From Pacificoceanicola onchidii (lineage in GTDB: Bacteria > Pseudomonadota > Alphaproteobacteria > Rhodobacterales > Rhodobacteraceae): a DNA stretch of 64,000 nt. The stretch lies in contig NZ_SRXY01000002.1 in assembly GCF_004804335.1 (NCBI RefSeq), forward strand, positions 562,666 through 626,665. The letters are read 5' to 3'. The notes below the pieces were generated by a model. It made no database searches, had not been told where the DNA came from, and worked only from the letters and a program-made list of their open reading frames with translations. This document shows, in pieces, positions 53,403-63,018 of this stretch; within the stretch, counting starts at the first letter, position 1, and each line of letters opens with the position of its first letter. Position numbers and translations under genes: made by a program.

Positions 53403-56081
53403 TTATTGTGCGGCAAGCGCCTGATCGCTGGGCAGAACAACCCGGAAGGCCCCGCCCCCCTGCCCCGGCAGGTAAGAGATGTCGCCCCCCAGACGGGTCA
53501 TGATCTGGCGGCAAATCGCAAGGCCAAGCCCGGCGCCACCGGCCTCACCCTCAGACACGCGGGCAAATTTCTCGAAGATCACGTCCTGCTGTTCCGCCGC
53601 CACGCCGGAACCGTTGTCGATGAAATCCACCACGGTGCGCCCTTCGCTCTGCCCCACCCGAATTTCCAGCACAGGCCGTGCTGCATCGCAGTATTTGTCG
53701 GCGTTGGCGATGAGGTTGATGCAGACCTGCGCGAGCCGGTCGATGTCCGTGTGAAGCCAGAAGGCCTCCGACGCCTGATCGCGCCGGACCCGCAGCCTGT
53801 CTTCGCCCTGAAGCGCCGAAGCCACTGCCCGATCAAGCAGTTCGGAGAGCTGCGCGCGGCGCAGGTTCAGGCTGACCTGACCGTTCTCAAGCACCGACAG
53901 GTCAAGCAGATCGTCCAGAAGCCGGGTCAGGCGGACCGCCTCGTCATGGATGATGGAGGCGTAGCGAATGCGGTCTTCAGCCTCGATTCCCTCTGCATCG
54001 CCCAAAATCTCGGAAAACGCCCGAATAGAGGTCATCGGCGTGCGCAACTCGTGGCTGATCTGGCTGAGGAAGGCGTCTTTCTGGACCGAGAGCCGCGTCA
54101 GCTTCTCGTTCGCCTCGCGCAATTGCCGTGCGGTGCGGGTGAGTTCCTCCGATTGCGCTTCGAGCCGGGCGGAGGTTTCCATAATCTGCGCCGTCTCGTC
54201 GGCCACGGCCATAAGATCCTGCACCGAAACACTCAAACCGCCGACGATCTGGCCGATCATTGCATGCGCCGTTGCCGCGCCGACGGAGCCGGACAGCTCG
54301 CGCTCCAGCACTTCGAGAAATTCGGGCGTCGGATCGGGCAGAATGCCGGTCAGGCCCTGTTTGCGGGTCTCGCGCAGGAACAGCGCCTGCGCCTCGGGCG
54401 CGCCGAGGATGCGCTGCGCCATGACCATGAGGTCTTCAGACTGGGCTGCGCCGCCGGACCAGCTGCGGGTGCGGCTCGCGGCGCGGCCAATGTTGACGAA
54501 CTGCGCGCCCTGCAACCGTTCGAGCGGCGAGGGAAAGCTCATCAGAGACGCGCCGAAGAAGGTCACGGTGTTGAGCGACAGGGACCAGAAGACGGCGTGC
54601 ATCAGCGGGTCCATGCCTTCGATGCCAAAGAGCGCCTCGGGCCGCAGCCAGCCGATGCCAAGCGGGCCATTGTCGAAGAAGGTCGCGGGCAGCACGGTGT
54701 CCGGGCCAAAGCTGGGCAGGTAAAGCGTGTAGATCCAGACCGCAAAGCCCACGGTCAGCCCGGTCAACGCGCCATTGCGGGTCGCACCGCGCCAGAAGAT
54801 GCCGCCAAGCAGGGCGGGCAGCACCTGCGCCACGCCGGTAAAGGAGACAAGGCCGATGACGGAGAGCGCCTCGCCGCCGCCGGAAAACTTGTAATAAAGA
54901 TAGCCAAGCGCCAGCACCCCGGCGATGGAAAGGCGGCGGGACAAGAGGACCACGTTGCGCACATCCCCCGACACGCTGGCGCCATCGGTGCGAAAGCGCA
55001 GCCAGAGCGGCATGACGATGTGGTTCGACACCATGGTCGACAGCGCAATGGCTGCGACGATCACCATCGAGGTGGCCGAGGAAAAACCGCCAAGGAAGGA
55101 GAGCACCGCGAGCCCGTCCTGCCCGAAGGCCAGCGGCACGGTCAGCACGAAGAGATCCGGGTTCGATCCCGGCGGCATCATGTCGAGGCCGACCACGGCA
55201 ATCGGGATGATGAACAGGCTCATCAGCAGCATATAGAGCGGGAAGGCCCAGGCGGCGGTGCGCAGCTGGGCGTCGTTGTCGTTCTCGACAACCATGACCT
55301 GAAACATGCGCGGCAGGCAGAGGAAGGCGGCGGCGGAGAGCAGCATCAAACCGGCCCAGCGTCCTTCGTTGATCTGCCACTCGCCCAAGGCAGAGGCGTC
55401 GATGCGCTCCAGCATCGGGCCGACACCGCCGGAAATCCCCCAGACGACAAAAGCCCCGACGGCCAGCAGCGCCGCCAGCTTGACGATGGCTTCGACCGCG
55501 ATGGCCATGACAACGCCGTGGTGACGTTCATTGGCGTCGAGATTGCGGGTGCCGAAGATGACGGTGAAGATCGCCAGACCAACCGCCACCCAGAAGGCCG
55601 TGGGCGGCGCTTCGGGGTTTAGGCTTGGCTGCGTGTCGGAAAAGACCTCGACCGAAAGGGTCACCGATTGCAGCTGCAGGGCGATATAAGGTGTGGTGCC
55701 GATCACCGCGAGCAAGGTCACGCCCACGCCAAGCAGGTTGGATTTGCCATAGCGCGAGGAAATCAGATCGGCGATGGAGGTGATGCGCTGGCTGCGCCCG
55801 ATGCGCACCAGCTTGCGCAGCACCCACCACCAGCCGATCAGCACGAGGCTGGGGCCGAGGTAGATCGTCAGGTACTCAAAGCCGCTGCGCGCAGCAGAAC
55901 CGACGGCGCCATAAAAGGTCCAGGCCGTGCAATAGATCGAGAGCGACAGCGTGTAGATGATCGGGGCCGAAAGCCAAGCCGTCTTGCCGCGCCGGGCGGC
56001 GCGTTCGGCGATGAAGGCCACGACAAAGAGCATGAGAACATAGGCGATCGAGATCGCCGCCAGCGCATTCAGGCCAATCAC
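53403..56081 (-). CDS. Sodium:solute symporter / histidine kinase fusion (CbrA/CrbS type)
   Basis: 892 aa, GTG start at 56081 (GGAGGCC site; the stop of the 99-aa gene overlaps it). Residues 1-500 are a 13-helix SSS transporter domain (AAISIAYVLMLFVVAFIAERAARRGK, LPALLGGIFWRGATRNGALTGLTVG). A short linker and coiled coil lead to a full kinase: H-box FLSQISHELRTPMTSIRAF (about 660), N-box CINLIANADKYCD, DFIDNGSG and GAGLGLAICRQIM. CbrA senses via a transported solute; CrbS does so for acetate. Encoded with a receiver and close to acs, which supports an acetate/short-chain acid stimulus. Confidence 0.93.
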   Translation of the reverse strand: MIGLNALAAISIAYVLMLFVVAFIAERAARRGKTAWLSAPIIYTLSLSIYCTAWTFYGAVGSAARSGFEYLTIYLGPSLVLIGWWWVLRKLVRIGRSQRITSIADLISSRYGKSNLLGVGVTLLAVIGTTPYIALQLQSVTLSVEVFSDTQPSLNPEAPPTAFWVAVGLAIFTVIFGTRNLDANERHHGVVMAIAVEAIVKLAALLAVGAFVVWGISGGVGPMLERIDASALGEWQINEGRWAGLMLLSAAAFLCLPRMFQVMVVENDNDAQLRTAAWAFPLYMLLMSLFIIPIAVVGLDMMPPGSNPDLFVLTVPLAFGQDGLAVLSFLGGFSSATSMVIVAAIALSTMVSNHIVMPLWLRFRTDGASVSGDVRNVVLLSRRLSIAGVLALGYLYYKFSGGGEALSVIGLVSFTGVAQVLPALLGGIFWRGATRNGALTGLTVGFAVWIYTLYLPSFGPDTVLPATFFDNGPLGIGWLRPEALFGIEGMDPLMHAVFWSLSLNTVTFFGASLMSFPSPLERLQGAQFVNIGRAASRTRSWSGGAAQSEDLMVMAQRILGAPEAQALFLRETRKQGLTGILPDPTPEFLEVLERELSGSVGAATAHAMIGQIVGGLSVSVQDLMAVADETAQIMETSARLEAQSEELTRTARQLREANEKLTRLSVQKDAFLSQISHELRTPMTSIRAFSEILGDAEGIEAEDRIRYASIIHDEAVRLTRLLDDLLDLSVLENGQVSLNLRRAQLSELLDRAVASALQGEDRLRVRRDQASEAFWLHTDIDRLAQVCINLIANADKYCDAARPVLEIRVGQSEGRTVVDFIDNGSGVAAEQQDVIFEKFARVSEGEAGGAGLGLAICRQIMTRLGGDISYLPGQGGGAFRVVLPSDQALAAQ

Positions 56082-56377
56082 GGCTGGCCTCCATTGCTGG
56101 TTTGCGCCTCCGCATCACGGCGGCGGAGCGCAAGGATCAGAAGAGCCGCCCCGAGAATGAGCCCGACCCAGACGCAGAAGATGTAGATCAGCGCGCCGGA
56201 GGCCGATGTCGGCTCCTTGGGCAAGGCCCAGAGCAGCGGCACCCACCACAAGAGCAGGCCCAGCACCGGCAGCGCGCGCGCCGCGTCGATGATGCGGCGG
56301 CGGCGGTAAGTTTGCCGTTCGACAAAGAGGGGCAGCTTTTGCGCGGCAGGCCCGTCCGGGGTGTCGTCTTCGCTCAT
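56078..56377 (-). CDS. Small membrane protein of the sensor operon
   Basis: 99 aa with two helices (about 36-53 and 64-86): ALPVLGLLLWWVPLLWALPKEP and GALIYIFCVWVGLILGAALLILALRRRD. It overlaps both neighbours by 4 nt (receiver stop and kinase start), so it is translated in step with them. SSS transporters often have a small partner subunit, and this protein is in the right place to be one for the transporter-kinase. Confidence 0.8.
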   Translation of the reverse strand: MSEDDTPDGPAAQKLPLFVERQTYRRRRIIDAARALPVLGLLLWWVPLLWALPKEPTSASGALIYIFCVWVGLILGAALLILALRRRDAEAQTSNGGQP

Positions 56378-56754
56378 TCCGGCTGATGCGCCGGGCCAAG
56401 GGCGCGGACGGCCTCCAGAACTTCGGCGTTGGAAAACGGCTTGGTCATGAACCGGTTGACCCCGGCCCGTTCCGCCAGCTCTCGGTCCTTGCTTTGCCCG
56501 CGCGCCGTCAGCATCAGCACCGGCAGGGCCGCGGTTTCCGGGTTGTCGCGCAGTTCGCGCAGAATATCAAAACCGGAGCGCCCCGGCAGCATGACATCGA
56601 GGATCAGGACATCGGGCGTTTTGCGTTGCACCGCCTCTACCGCATCGCTGCCATTGGAGTGCGTATCCACCTGCCAGCCGTCCCGGGAGAGGATGAATCG
56701 GATCGCTTCGATGATGTTTGGTTCATCCTCGATCAGCAGCACATGTCCTGCCAT
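56374..56754 (-). CDS. Stand-alone receiver-domain response regulator
   Basis: 126 aa, one receiver domain only: HVLLIEDEPNIIEAIRFIL, phospho-acceptor Asp in VLILDVMLPGRSG, TARG and K in NRFMTKPFSN. No DNA-binding output, unlike CrbR or CbrB. It is first in the operon (GGGGAGG site), followed by the 99-aa protein and the kinase. It may pass phosphate to another protein or bind one directly. Confidence 0.92.
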   Translation of the reverse strand: MAGHVLLIEDEPNIIEAIRFILSRDGWQVDTHSNGSDAVEAVQRKTPDVLILDVMLPGRSGFDILRELRDNPETAALPVLMLTARGQSKDRELAERAGVNRFMTKPFSNAEVLEAVRALGPAHQPE

Positions 56755-56832
56755 TCCTGACCTCCCCGTCTCTTGCCCCGTATCGCGCCCCCGCTCTTCG
56801 GCTAGGCCGAGCGTCCCCCAAAGGGCTGTGGG

Positions 56833-56861
56833 ACAGTATTACCATCCCCAAAGACTGTCAA
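56833..56861 (-). promoter_or_regulatory. Sigma70-type promoter for the receiver/kinase operon
   Basis: On the minus strand TTGACA (56861-56856) is followed after 17 nt by TACTGT (56838-56833). The -35 is perfect and the -10 weak. A GACAGT/ACTGTC inverted repeat overlaps both elements and could be an operator. The start codon is 79 nt downstream. Confidence 0.5.
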
Positions 56862-56943
56862 AACCATGTTAGCGTTATTGTACCGTCTTGAAACAGAAAT
56901 TTCCGCTGCGCTGCGGCATTCCGAGGTCGGAAAACCCCGGTTT

Positions 56944-58239
56944 TCACCCCGCCAGAACCGACGGCTCGCGGCGTCCGTGGCATTCCATGCGCGGACAGAT
57001 TCGGCAGGCCGCGCCCACCGCCGTCGCCGGGGTGCCATCGTCCCGGGCGGGCAAGGGGCGGACGAGCATATGCGCCTCGAACAGAGGATCGGTGTTGACC
57101 GCGATGCCGCCCAAGGGCGTTGCCAGCGCATCGGCCTGAAACCGGGTTTCGTTGCGCACCGGCTGCTGCACCGGCATCGACAGCATAGCCCAGGGGCGAT
57201 TGAGCGCGCGATAAAGCGGCCAGAGCGGGCAGGCCGCCCCAAAGCGCGGCATGGGGAAATCCGGGAGAGGCTTGCGATAGCTCAGAACGCCCGACGCGTC
57301 ACAGATCGCCAGACCCACCGGATCGGGCAGCACCTCGGGCGGCATGGCGGCGAGGCGGCGCATGATACGCGCCGGTTCCGAGCCAAGCCGTGCGGACAAA
57401 CGCATCGGATCGAGGCCGTCTTCCTCCAGCGGGAGGCGCAGCGCCTCGATCGGCACGGCGCGCGCATCTTCGGCATAGCGTTGGAGCCAGGCGTCCAGCA
57501 GCTGGCGCGCGGTGTTGGACAGGCCCGCCCCAAGCCGCGCGGCGGCGTCTTCTACTGCGCCGCCCTCTTCAAGCTCCGGTACATGATGGCCTGCCGCTTC
57601 CAGCACGCTGTCCAGCTCTTCCTGCGGCACGCCCAGCTCGGTGGCCGCCTCGCTGTCCGCCTCAAGATAGGTCACAAGACCGCGCGACGTCTCCGCGAGG
57701 CGTTCGCTGTCTTCGTGGATGTTGCGGTGAAAGCGGGCCTGCCATTCCGGGTCCACATCGCCCGGTTCCGCCAGGATCGACGCGGCAGAGTGAATGGCCG
57801 TCACGGTCGAAAGCATCTCGTGCAGGGAGGCGGCAAGGTGCGGATCGTGGGTCATGCGGTCTGTCAGGGTTTCGACCGAGCGTTCGAGCCCGGCCACCCG
57901 CGCCCGCGCATCGGACAGAACCTGCGCCCAGCCGGGAAAACGCCCGGCGAACTCCTCGACGCGGTCCAGCTCGGCCCCGGCTCTCGGCGCATCGAGCGCC
58001 GCCTCGCGCAGGGTGGCAATCAACGTGGCCTCCGCCCCTTCGGCCAGCATGACCGCTTCCACATCAAGAATGGCGGCGATGTCATTCAGGAGCTTTCCGC
58101 CGATTCTGCGTCGGTTGTGCTCGATAAGATTGAGATATGACGCCGAAATACCCGCTTGACGTGCAAGCTCCGACTGCTTCAACCCGCGCATGATCCGCCG
58201 TTCGCGGATCCGCGAGCCTGTCAGCGTGTCACGGGGCAT
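56944..58239 (-). CDS. Second ScfR-family regulator (acetate/short-chain acid type)
   Basis: 431 aa from ATG 58239 (AGAGGAAC site). XRE domain GSRIRERRIMRGLKQSELARQAGISASYLNLIEHNRRRIG, a long middle helix-rich part, then the DUF2083 C-terminus with MPRFGAACPLWPLYRALNRP and the cysteine cluster C412-x2-C415-x4-C420 (CRICPRMECHGRRE). It is a paralogue of PccR at 30565, differing in the whole middle domain. It is divergent from the ABC importer that ends in acs, and 189 nt upstream of the receiver gene, so it is positioned to control both. Confidence 0.9.
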   Translation of the reverse strand: MPRDTLTGSRIRERRIMRGLKQSELARQAGISASYLNLIEHNRRRIGGKLLNDIAAILDVEAVMLAEGAEATLIATLREAALDAPRAGAELDRVEEFAGRFPGWAQVLSDARARVAGLERSVETLTDRMTHDPHLAASLHEMLSTVTAIHSAASILAEPGDVDPEWQARFHRNIHEDSERLAETSRGLVTYLEADSEAATELGVPQEELDSVLEAAGHHVPELEEGGAVEDAAARLGAGLSNTARQLLDAWLQRYAEDARAVPIEALRLPLEEDGLDPMRLSARLGSEPARIMRRLAAMPPEVLPDPVGLAICDASGVLSYRKPLPDFPMPRFGAACPLWPLYRALNRPWAMLSMPVQQPVRNETRFQADALATPLGGIAVNTDPLFEAHMLVRPLPARDDGTPATAVGAACRICPRMECHGRREPSVLAG

Positions 58240-58340
58240 GTGTGTTCCTCTAACGGTTTCAAGGGTTTTCTGCGGTGCGACGTAAAGTCATTTACAGAAT
58301 ACAATGACATACAGTTCACTCTTTGACAAAAAAATTATTA

Positions 58341-58372
58341 CGCAAAAACGACTTGTTGCGAAACTTTACGAA
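58341..58372. promoter_or_regulatory. Probable ScfR operator between the second regulator and the ABC/acs operon
   Basis: CGCAA (58341-58345) and TTGCG (58356-58360) form an inverted repeat with a 10-nt spacer; TTGCGAAACTTTACGAA (58356-58372) resembles the AAACTTTGCAAA word that I recall for corynebacterial RamB, an ScfR member of acetate metabolism. A GATACTATAT box at 58379-58388 could be the -10 of the ABC operon. Confidence 0.45.
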
Positions 58373-58458
58373 CCTCCCCGATACTATATTTGCACTAGAT
58401 GTGCGCGTTTGCCGGGAAGAGGAGCCCGGCTTCGCTTTTCACACATTGGGAGGATTAC

Positions 58459-59805
58459 ATGTCCAAACTCAACCTGACACGTCGCGGCGTGCTCAAGTCC
58501 GGCGCTGTTGCCGGCGCAGGTGTTGCTCTGCCGACGATCTTCACCGCGCAATCGGTGGCAGCCCACACCAACGAGCCGACCGGCTCCACGGTTACCCTGG
58601 GTTTCAACGTACCCCAGACCGGCCCCTACGCTGACGAGGGCGCGGACGAGCTGCGCGCTTACGAGCTTGCAGTCGAGCACCTGAACGGTGGCGGCGACGG
58701 CGGCATGATGAACACCTTCTCGTCGAAGGCTCTGCAGGGCAACGGTATCCTGGGCAAGAAGGTCGAATATGTGACCGGCGACACCCAGACCAAGTCTGAC
58801 GCCGCCCGCGCATCGGCCAAGTCGATGATCGAAAAAGACGGCGCGGTGATGATCACCGGTGGTTCGTCCTCCGGCGTGGCCGTGGCCGTGCAGGCGCTCT
58901 GCCAGGAAGCAGGCGTGATCTTCATGGCGGGTCTGACCCACTCCAACGACACGACCGGTAAAGACCGCCGTGCCAATGGCTTCCGCCACTTCTTCAACTC
59001 CTACATGTCCGGTGCCGCGCTCGCGCCCGTGCTTGAGAAGATGTACGGCAGCGACCGTAAGGCTTACCACCTGACCGCTGACTACAACTGGGGTTACACC
59101 ACCGAAGAAGCGGTGAAGTCCTCGACCGAAGCGATGGGCTGGGAAACCGTGAACACGGTGAAAACCCCGCTGACGCAGACCGACTTCTCGTCCTACATCG
59201 CCCCGGTTCTGCAGTCCGGCGCCGACGTTCTGGTTCTGAACCACTACGGCGGCAACATGGTGAACTCGCTGACCAACGCGGTTCAGTTCGGCCTGCGCGA
59301 AAAGCAGGTGAACGGCAAGAACTTCGAAATCGTTGTTCCGCTCTACTCCCGCCTGATGGCGAAGGGTGCGGGTGCCAACGTTAAAGGCATCTTCGGTTCC
59401 ACCAACTGGCACTGGTCGCTGCAGGACGAAGGCTCCAAGGCATTCGTCAAGTCCTTCGGCACCAAGTACGGCTTCCCGCCGAGCCAGGCCGCGCACACCA
59501 CCTACGTGCAGACCCTGCTTTATGCGGACGCGGTCGAGCGTGCCGGCTCCTTCGCGCCTTGCGCGGTTGCCGCAGCGCTGGAAGACTACGAGTTCGACGG
59601 TCTGGGCAACGGCAAGACGCTGTATCGCGGCGACGACCACCAGTGCTTCAAGGACGTGCTGGTTGTGAAGGGTAAAGAGAACCCGACTTCCGAGTTCGAC
59701 CTTCTCGAGATCGTCGAAGTCACGCCGGCGGCTCAGGTCACCTACGCACCGGACCACCCGCAGTTCTCGGGCGGCGCGCTCGGCACCTGCAACAACGGCG
59801 CCTGA
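58459..59805 (+). CDS. ABC transporter substrate-binding protein, Tat-exported, branched-chain/urea type
   Basis: 448 aa from ATG 58459 (GGGAGG site). Twin-arginine signal TRRGVLKSGAVAGAGVALP. Type I periplasmic binding fold of the hydrophobic amino acid/urea/short-chain amide group: LGFNVPQTGPYADEGADELRAYELAVEHLNGGG, GNGILGKKVEYVTGDTQT and MITGGSSSGVAVAVQALCQEAGVIFMAG. The ligand is not evident. First gene of the five-gene importer that leads into acs, which suggests a carboxylate or a compound yielding acetate or propionate. Confidence 0.93.
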   Translation: MSKLNLTRRGVLKSGAVAGAGVALPTIFTAQSVAAHTNEPTGSTVTLGFNVPQTGPYADEGADELRAYELAVEHLNGGGDGGMMNTFSSKALQGNGILGKKVEYVTGDTQTKSDAARASAKSMIEKDGAVMITGGSSSGVAVAVQALCQEAGVIFMAGLTHSNDTTGKDRRANGFRHFFNSYMSGAALAPVLEKMYGSDRKAYHLTADYNWGYTTEEAVKSSTEAMGWETVNTVKTPLTQTDFSSYIAPVLQSGADVLVLNHYGGNMVNSLTNAVQFGLREKQVNGKNFEIVVPLYSRLMAKGAGANVKGIFGSTNWHWSLQDEGSKAFVKSFGTKYGFPPSQAAHTTYVQTLLYADAVERAGSFAPCAVAAALEDYEFDGLGNGKTLYRGDDHQCFKDVLVVKGKENPTSEFDLLEIVEVTPAAQVTYAPDHPQFSGGALGTCNNGA

Positions 59806-59823
59806 TTTCAGGACATCGCAACG

Positions 59824-59847
59824 GGGTGGGCATCTTCATGCCCACCC
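59824..59847 (+). terminator. Hairpin after the binding-protein gene (partial terminator)
   Basis: GGGTGGGCAT-CTTC-ATGCCCACCC, a perfect 10-bp stem with a UUCG-like tetraloop, 19 nt after the stop codon and followed by TTCCCCC. It lies between the binding protein and permease genes, where partial termination favours the binding protein. Confidence 0.75.
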
Positions 59848-59917
59848 TTCCCCCATATGCTACGGCGCCCCCGCCGGTGGCATCTCCACCATATAGTCTC
59901 CGCAAAGGGTGGGATTC

Positions 59918-60949
59918 ATGGAAGCAATCATCCTTCAAATTCTCAACGGGCTGGACAAGGGCTCGGCTTATGCGCTGATCGCGCTTGGCCTGACGCTCAT
60001 CTTCGGCACCCTCGGCGTCGTCAACTTCGCTCACGGCGCGCTTTTCATGATCGGTGCCTTCTGCGCCGTCACACTGAGCCGCATCCTGACCTGGAGCCAC
60101 ACGGTCATCGACGAAACCCGCACCGACTTCCTCGGCAATCCGCTCAAGGTCGAGGTGCCTTACGTGCACGACATCTTTGGCGTGGCCACCGGTGATGCGA
60201 TCATCGACTGGGCCGTGCCGCTGGCGATCCTGTTCTCCATTCCGGTCATGCTCTTTGTGGGCTGGGCCATGGAGCGCGGTCTGATCAAGCACTTCTACAA
60301 GCGTCCGCACGCCGACCAGATCCTCGTGACCTTCGGTCTGGCCATCGTGATGCAGGAAATCATCAAGTACTACTACGGCGCGAACCCGATCCCGACGCCT
60401 GCGCCGTCGGCGTTCACCGGCTCGTTCGATTTCGGTGCGATGCTCGGCATGGCCGAAAACCAGATCATCTATCCTTACTGGCGCCTTGTCTACTTTGCCT
60501 TTGCCACTGTCATCATCGGCGCCGTCTTCGCCTTCCTGCAGTTCACCACCTTCGGGATGGTTGTGCGCGCGGGCATGGCGGATCGCGAAACCGTCGGCCT
60601 TCTGGGCATCAACATCGACAAGCGGTTCACCATCATGTTCGGCCTCGCGGCCGCCGTGGCGGGCCTTGCGGGCGTGATGTACGCGCCGATCAACTCGCCG
60701 AACTACCACATGGGGATGGACTTCCTTGTCCTGAGCTTCGTGGTTGTGGTTGTGGGCGGCATGGGCAGCTTGCCGGGCGCGGTTCTGGCCGGGTTCCTTC
60801 TGGGCATCCTGGAGAGCTTTGCATCCATGTCGATCGTGATCGACCTCATCCCCGGCATCAACCAGATCATCATCTATCTGGTCGCCATCATCATTCTTTT
60901 GACGCGTCCGCGTGGCCTGATGGGTCGCAAAGGCGTGATGGAGGACTAA
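59918..60949 (+). CDS. livH: ABC permease, LivH type
   Basis: 343 aa from ATG 59918, about eight helices. LivH features: [69 protein letters not shown] and [31 protein letters not shown] with the EAA-like coupling loop. It pairs with LivM to form the channel. An insertion at residues 60-75 ([21 protein letters not shown]) is longer than in classic LivH. The symbol denotes family, not a proven branched-chain amino acid role. Confidence 0.93.
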   Translation: MEAIILQILNGLDKGSAYALIALGLTLIFGTLGVVNFAHGALFMIGAFCAVTLSRILTWSHTVIDETRTDFLGNPLKVEVPYVHDIFGVATGDAIIDWAVPLAILFSIPVMLFVGWAMERGLIKHFYKRPHADQILVTFGLAIVMQEIIKYYYGANPIPTPAPSAFTGSFDFGAMLGMAENQIIYPYWRLVYFAFATVIIGAVFAFLQFTTFGMVVRAGMADRETVGLLGINIDKRFTIMFGLAAAVAGLAGVMYAPINSPNYHMGMDFLVLSFVVVVVGGMGSLPGAVLAGFLLGILESFASMSIVIDLIPGINQIIIYLVAIIILLTRPRGLMGRKGVMED

Positions 60950-60953
60950 GCCC

Positions 60954-62159
60954 ATGTTTGGACTTGACAAAAAAGACGCCAAGCTCCTGCTGATCGTTGC
61001 GGCGCTGGTGCTCTTCGCCCCCTTCCTGCTCAATCCCTTCCCGACGGACAGCGCCATGGCGCAGTTCAACGCGGGCTACCCGGACCTGATGCAGCGTTTT
61101 GTGATCTTTGGTATCTTTGCGATCGGCTTCAACATCCTCTTCGGCCTCACCGGCTACCTCTCCTTTGGCCATGCGGCCTTCCTCGGAGTGGGCTCCTACT
61201 CGGCGGTCTGGATGTTCAAGCTGCTGAGCATGAACGTGGTTCCGGCCATCATCCTGTCGGTGATCGTCTCTGGTCTCTTCGCGGTTGTCATCGGTTACGT
61301 CAGCCTGCGCCGCTCGGGGATCTACTTCTCGATCCTGACGCTGGCCTTCGCGCAGATGTCCTTTGCCCTCGCCTACTCGGTTCTGACCCCGATCACCGGC
61401 GGTGAGACCGGGCTGCAACTGGCGCTCGACGATCCGCGGATCCTCGGCGTGGCCCAGACCGAAGGCGGCAACATCCCGGTGCCCGGCATCTTCGGACTGG
61501 AAATGCGCTCCACCGCGGAGCTGGCCATTGGCCCGTGGGAGTTTGTCTTCAACGTCGGTTACTACTTCTCCGGCATCCTGATGCTGGCGGCCTTCTACCT
61601 CGCCATCCGCATCTTCCGCTCGCCCTTTGGCATGATGCTGCGCGCGGTGAAGTCGAACCAGCAGCGTATGAGCTACACCGGTCTGAACCCGAAGCCCTAC
61701 ACGCTGGCCGCCTTCGTCATCTCGGGCATGTATGCCGGCCTTGCCGGTGGCCTGATGGCCGCGATGGACCCGCTGGCCGGTGCGGAGCGCATGTTCTGGA
61801 CGGCGTCGGGTGAGGTTGTTCTGATGACCATCCTGGGCGGTGTCGGCACGCTGATTGGCCCGGTTCTGGGTGCGGGTGCGATCAAGTACATGGAAAACAT
61901 CATTTCCAAGATCAACTCCGAGATCCTGCACGGCTGGTTCGCCTTCATGCCCGATGGGCTTGAAGACCTGATCGTCGCGCTGATCTACCCGTTCATCGGC
62001 AAAGGCTGGCACCTGACTTTGGGTATCATCTTCATGCTGGTCGTGATCTTCCTGCCCGGCGGTCTCGTCGAAGGTGGCCAGAAAATCGCACGTCTCTTCG
62101 GCCGCAAGAAAGCGGCGGACGATGAGACCCCCGGCAAATCCACCGAACCTGCGGAATAA
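60954..62159 (+). CDS. livM: ABC permease, LivM type
   Basis: 401 aa, about nine helices. [34 protein letters not shown] is the LivM signature, followed by [25 protein letters not shown] and [44 protein letters not shown]. The hydrophilic tail [20 protein letters not shown] extends beyond the usual length. Four nt after the livH stop; translationally coupled. Confidence 0.93.
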   Translation: MFGLDKKDAKLLLIVAALVLFAPFLLNPFPTDSAMAQFNAGYPDLMQRFVIFGIFAIGFNILFGLTGYLSFGHAAFLGVGSYSAVWMFKLLSMNVVPAIILSVIVSGLFAVVIGYVSLRRSGIYFSILTLAFAQMSFALAYSVLTPITGGETGLQLALDDPRILGVAQTEGGNIPVPGIFGLEMRSTAELAIGPWEFVFNVGYYFSGILMLAAFYLAIRIFRSPFGMMLRAVKSNQQRMSYTGLNPKPYTLAAFVISGMYAGLAGGLMAAMDPLAGAERMFWTASGEVVLMTILGGVGTLIGPVLGAGAIKYMENIISKINSEILHGWFAFMPDGLEDLIVALIYPFIGKGWHLTLGIIFMLVVIFLPGGLVEGGQKIARLFGRKKAADDETPGKSTEPAE

Positions 62160-62171
62160 GGAGCCAGACTG

Positions 62172-62927
62172 ATGGGTATTCTTGAAGTCAAGGACGTCAA
62201 CAAGCGCTTCGGCGGTCTGCAGGCGCTCGGCGATGTGAACCTCTCGGTGCGCGAAAACACCGTGCACGCGATCATCGGGCCGAACGGCGCGGGCAAGTCG
62301 ACGCTGCTCAACTGCCTCGTCGGCAAGCTGATCCCCGACACCGGTTCGGTCATGTTCGACGGCAAATCCGTGCTGGGCCGTTCGCCCCACGAGATCAACC
62401 AGATGGGCATCTCCCGCGTGTTCCAGACCCCGGAAATCTTCGGTGATCTGACGGTCATGGAAAACATGATGATCCCGCTGTTTGCGCGGCGGGACGGGGC
62501 CTACCGGCTCCACGCGATTGAATCGGTGCAATCGGAGAAGTCGCTGATCGAACAGGCCGAGACGATGCTGGAAGACGTGAACATGTTGGACAAGCGTCAC
62601 ATGCACTCGGCCTCCATGTCTCGCGGCGACAAGCGGCGGCTGGAGATGGCTATGTGCCTCGTGCAAAATCCGAAGCTGCTGCTTCTGGACGAGCCGACGG
62701 CGGGCATGGCGCGCGCGGACACCAACAACACGATCGACCTGCTGAAGGAGATCAAGGAGAAGCGCGACATCACCATCGCCATCATCGAGCATGACATGCA
62801 CGTGGTGTTCTCCCTCGCCGACCGGATCACGGTTCTGGCGCAGGGCACACCGCTTGTCGAAGATGAGCCGCAGAACATCAAAGGCCATCCGAAGGTGCAG
62901 GAAGCCTATCTCGGCGAGGCCCACTGA
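62172..62927 (+). CDS. livG: ABC ATPase, LivG/UrtD type, with atypical signature
   Basis: 251 aa. Walker A GPNGAGKS (36-43), Q-loop FQTPEIFGDLTV, Walker B LLLLDE (168-173) and H-loop IEHDMHVVFSLADRI. The signature LSGGQ is replaced by MSRGD (148-152) in ASMSRGDKRRLEMAM; urea/amide-type UrtD proteins also deviate here. It energises the importer with LivF. 12 nt after livM. Confidence 0.93.
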   Translation: MGILEVKDVNKRFGGLQALGDVNLSVRENTVHAIIGPNGAGKSTLLNCLVGKLIPDTGSVMFDGKSVLGRSPHEINQMGISRVFQTPEIFGDLTVMENMMIPLFARRDGAYRLHAIESVQSEKSLIEQAETMLEDVNMLDKRHMHSASMSRGDKRRLEMAMCLVQNPKLLLLDEPTAGMARADTNNTIDLLKEIKEKRDITIAIIEHDMHVVFSLADRITVLAQGTPLVEDEPQNIKGHPKVQEAYLGEAH

Positions 62928-62933
62928 GCGTGG

Positions 62934-62994
62934 GGCCGGGGCAGAGCCCCGGCCTACAAGACCGACACTCCGTAGGGCGGGGCTTTGCCCCGCA
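62934..62994. repeat. Dispersed GC-rich palindromes, family 1 (inverted pair inside the operon)
   Basis: 62934-62957 (GGCCGGGGCAGAGCCCC then GGCCTAC) and 62972-62994 (GTAGGGCGGGGCTTTGCC then CCGCA) are inverted copies of the unit found at 40084-40173 and 42621. They sit between livG and livF, inside one transcription unit, so the hairpins may tune livF/acs expression. Confidence 0.8.
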
Positions 62995-63018
62995 CCCCCT
63001 CAAAGGTGAGGAACAGAC

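Noticed and set aside
53268..55622. A 784-codon plus-strand frame
   Set aside because: Antisense to the symporter-kinase gene, which has complete transporter and kinase motifs.
62934..62994. CRISPR-like repeats
   Set aside because: Only two inverted, self-complementary copies with no regular spacers.
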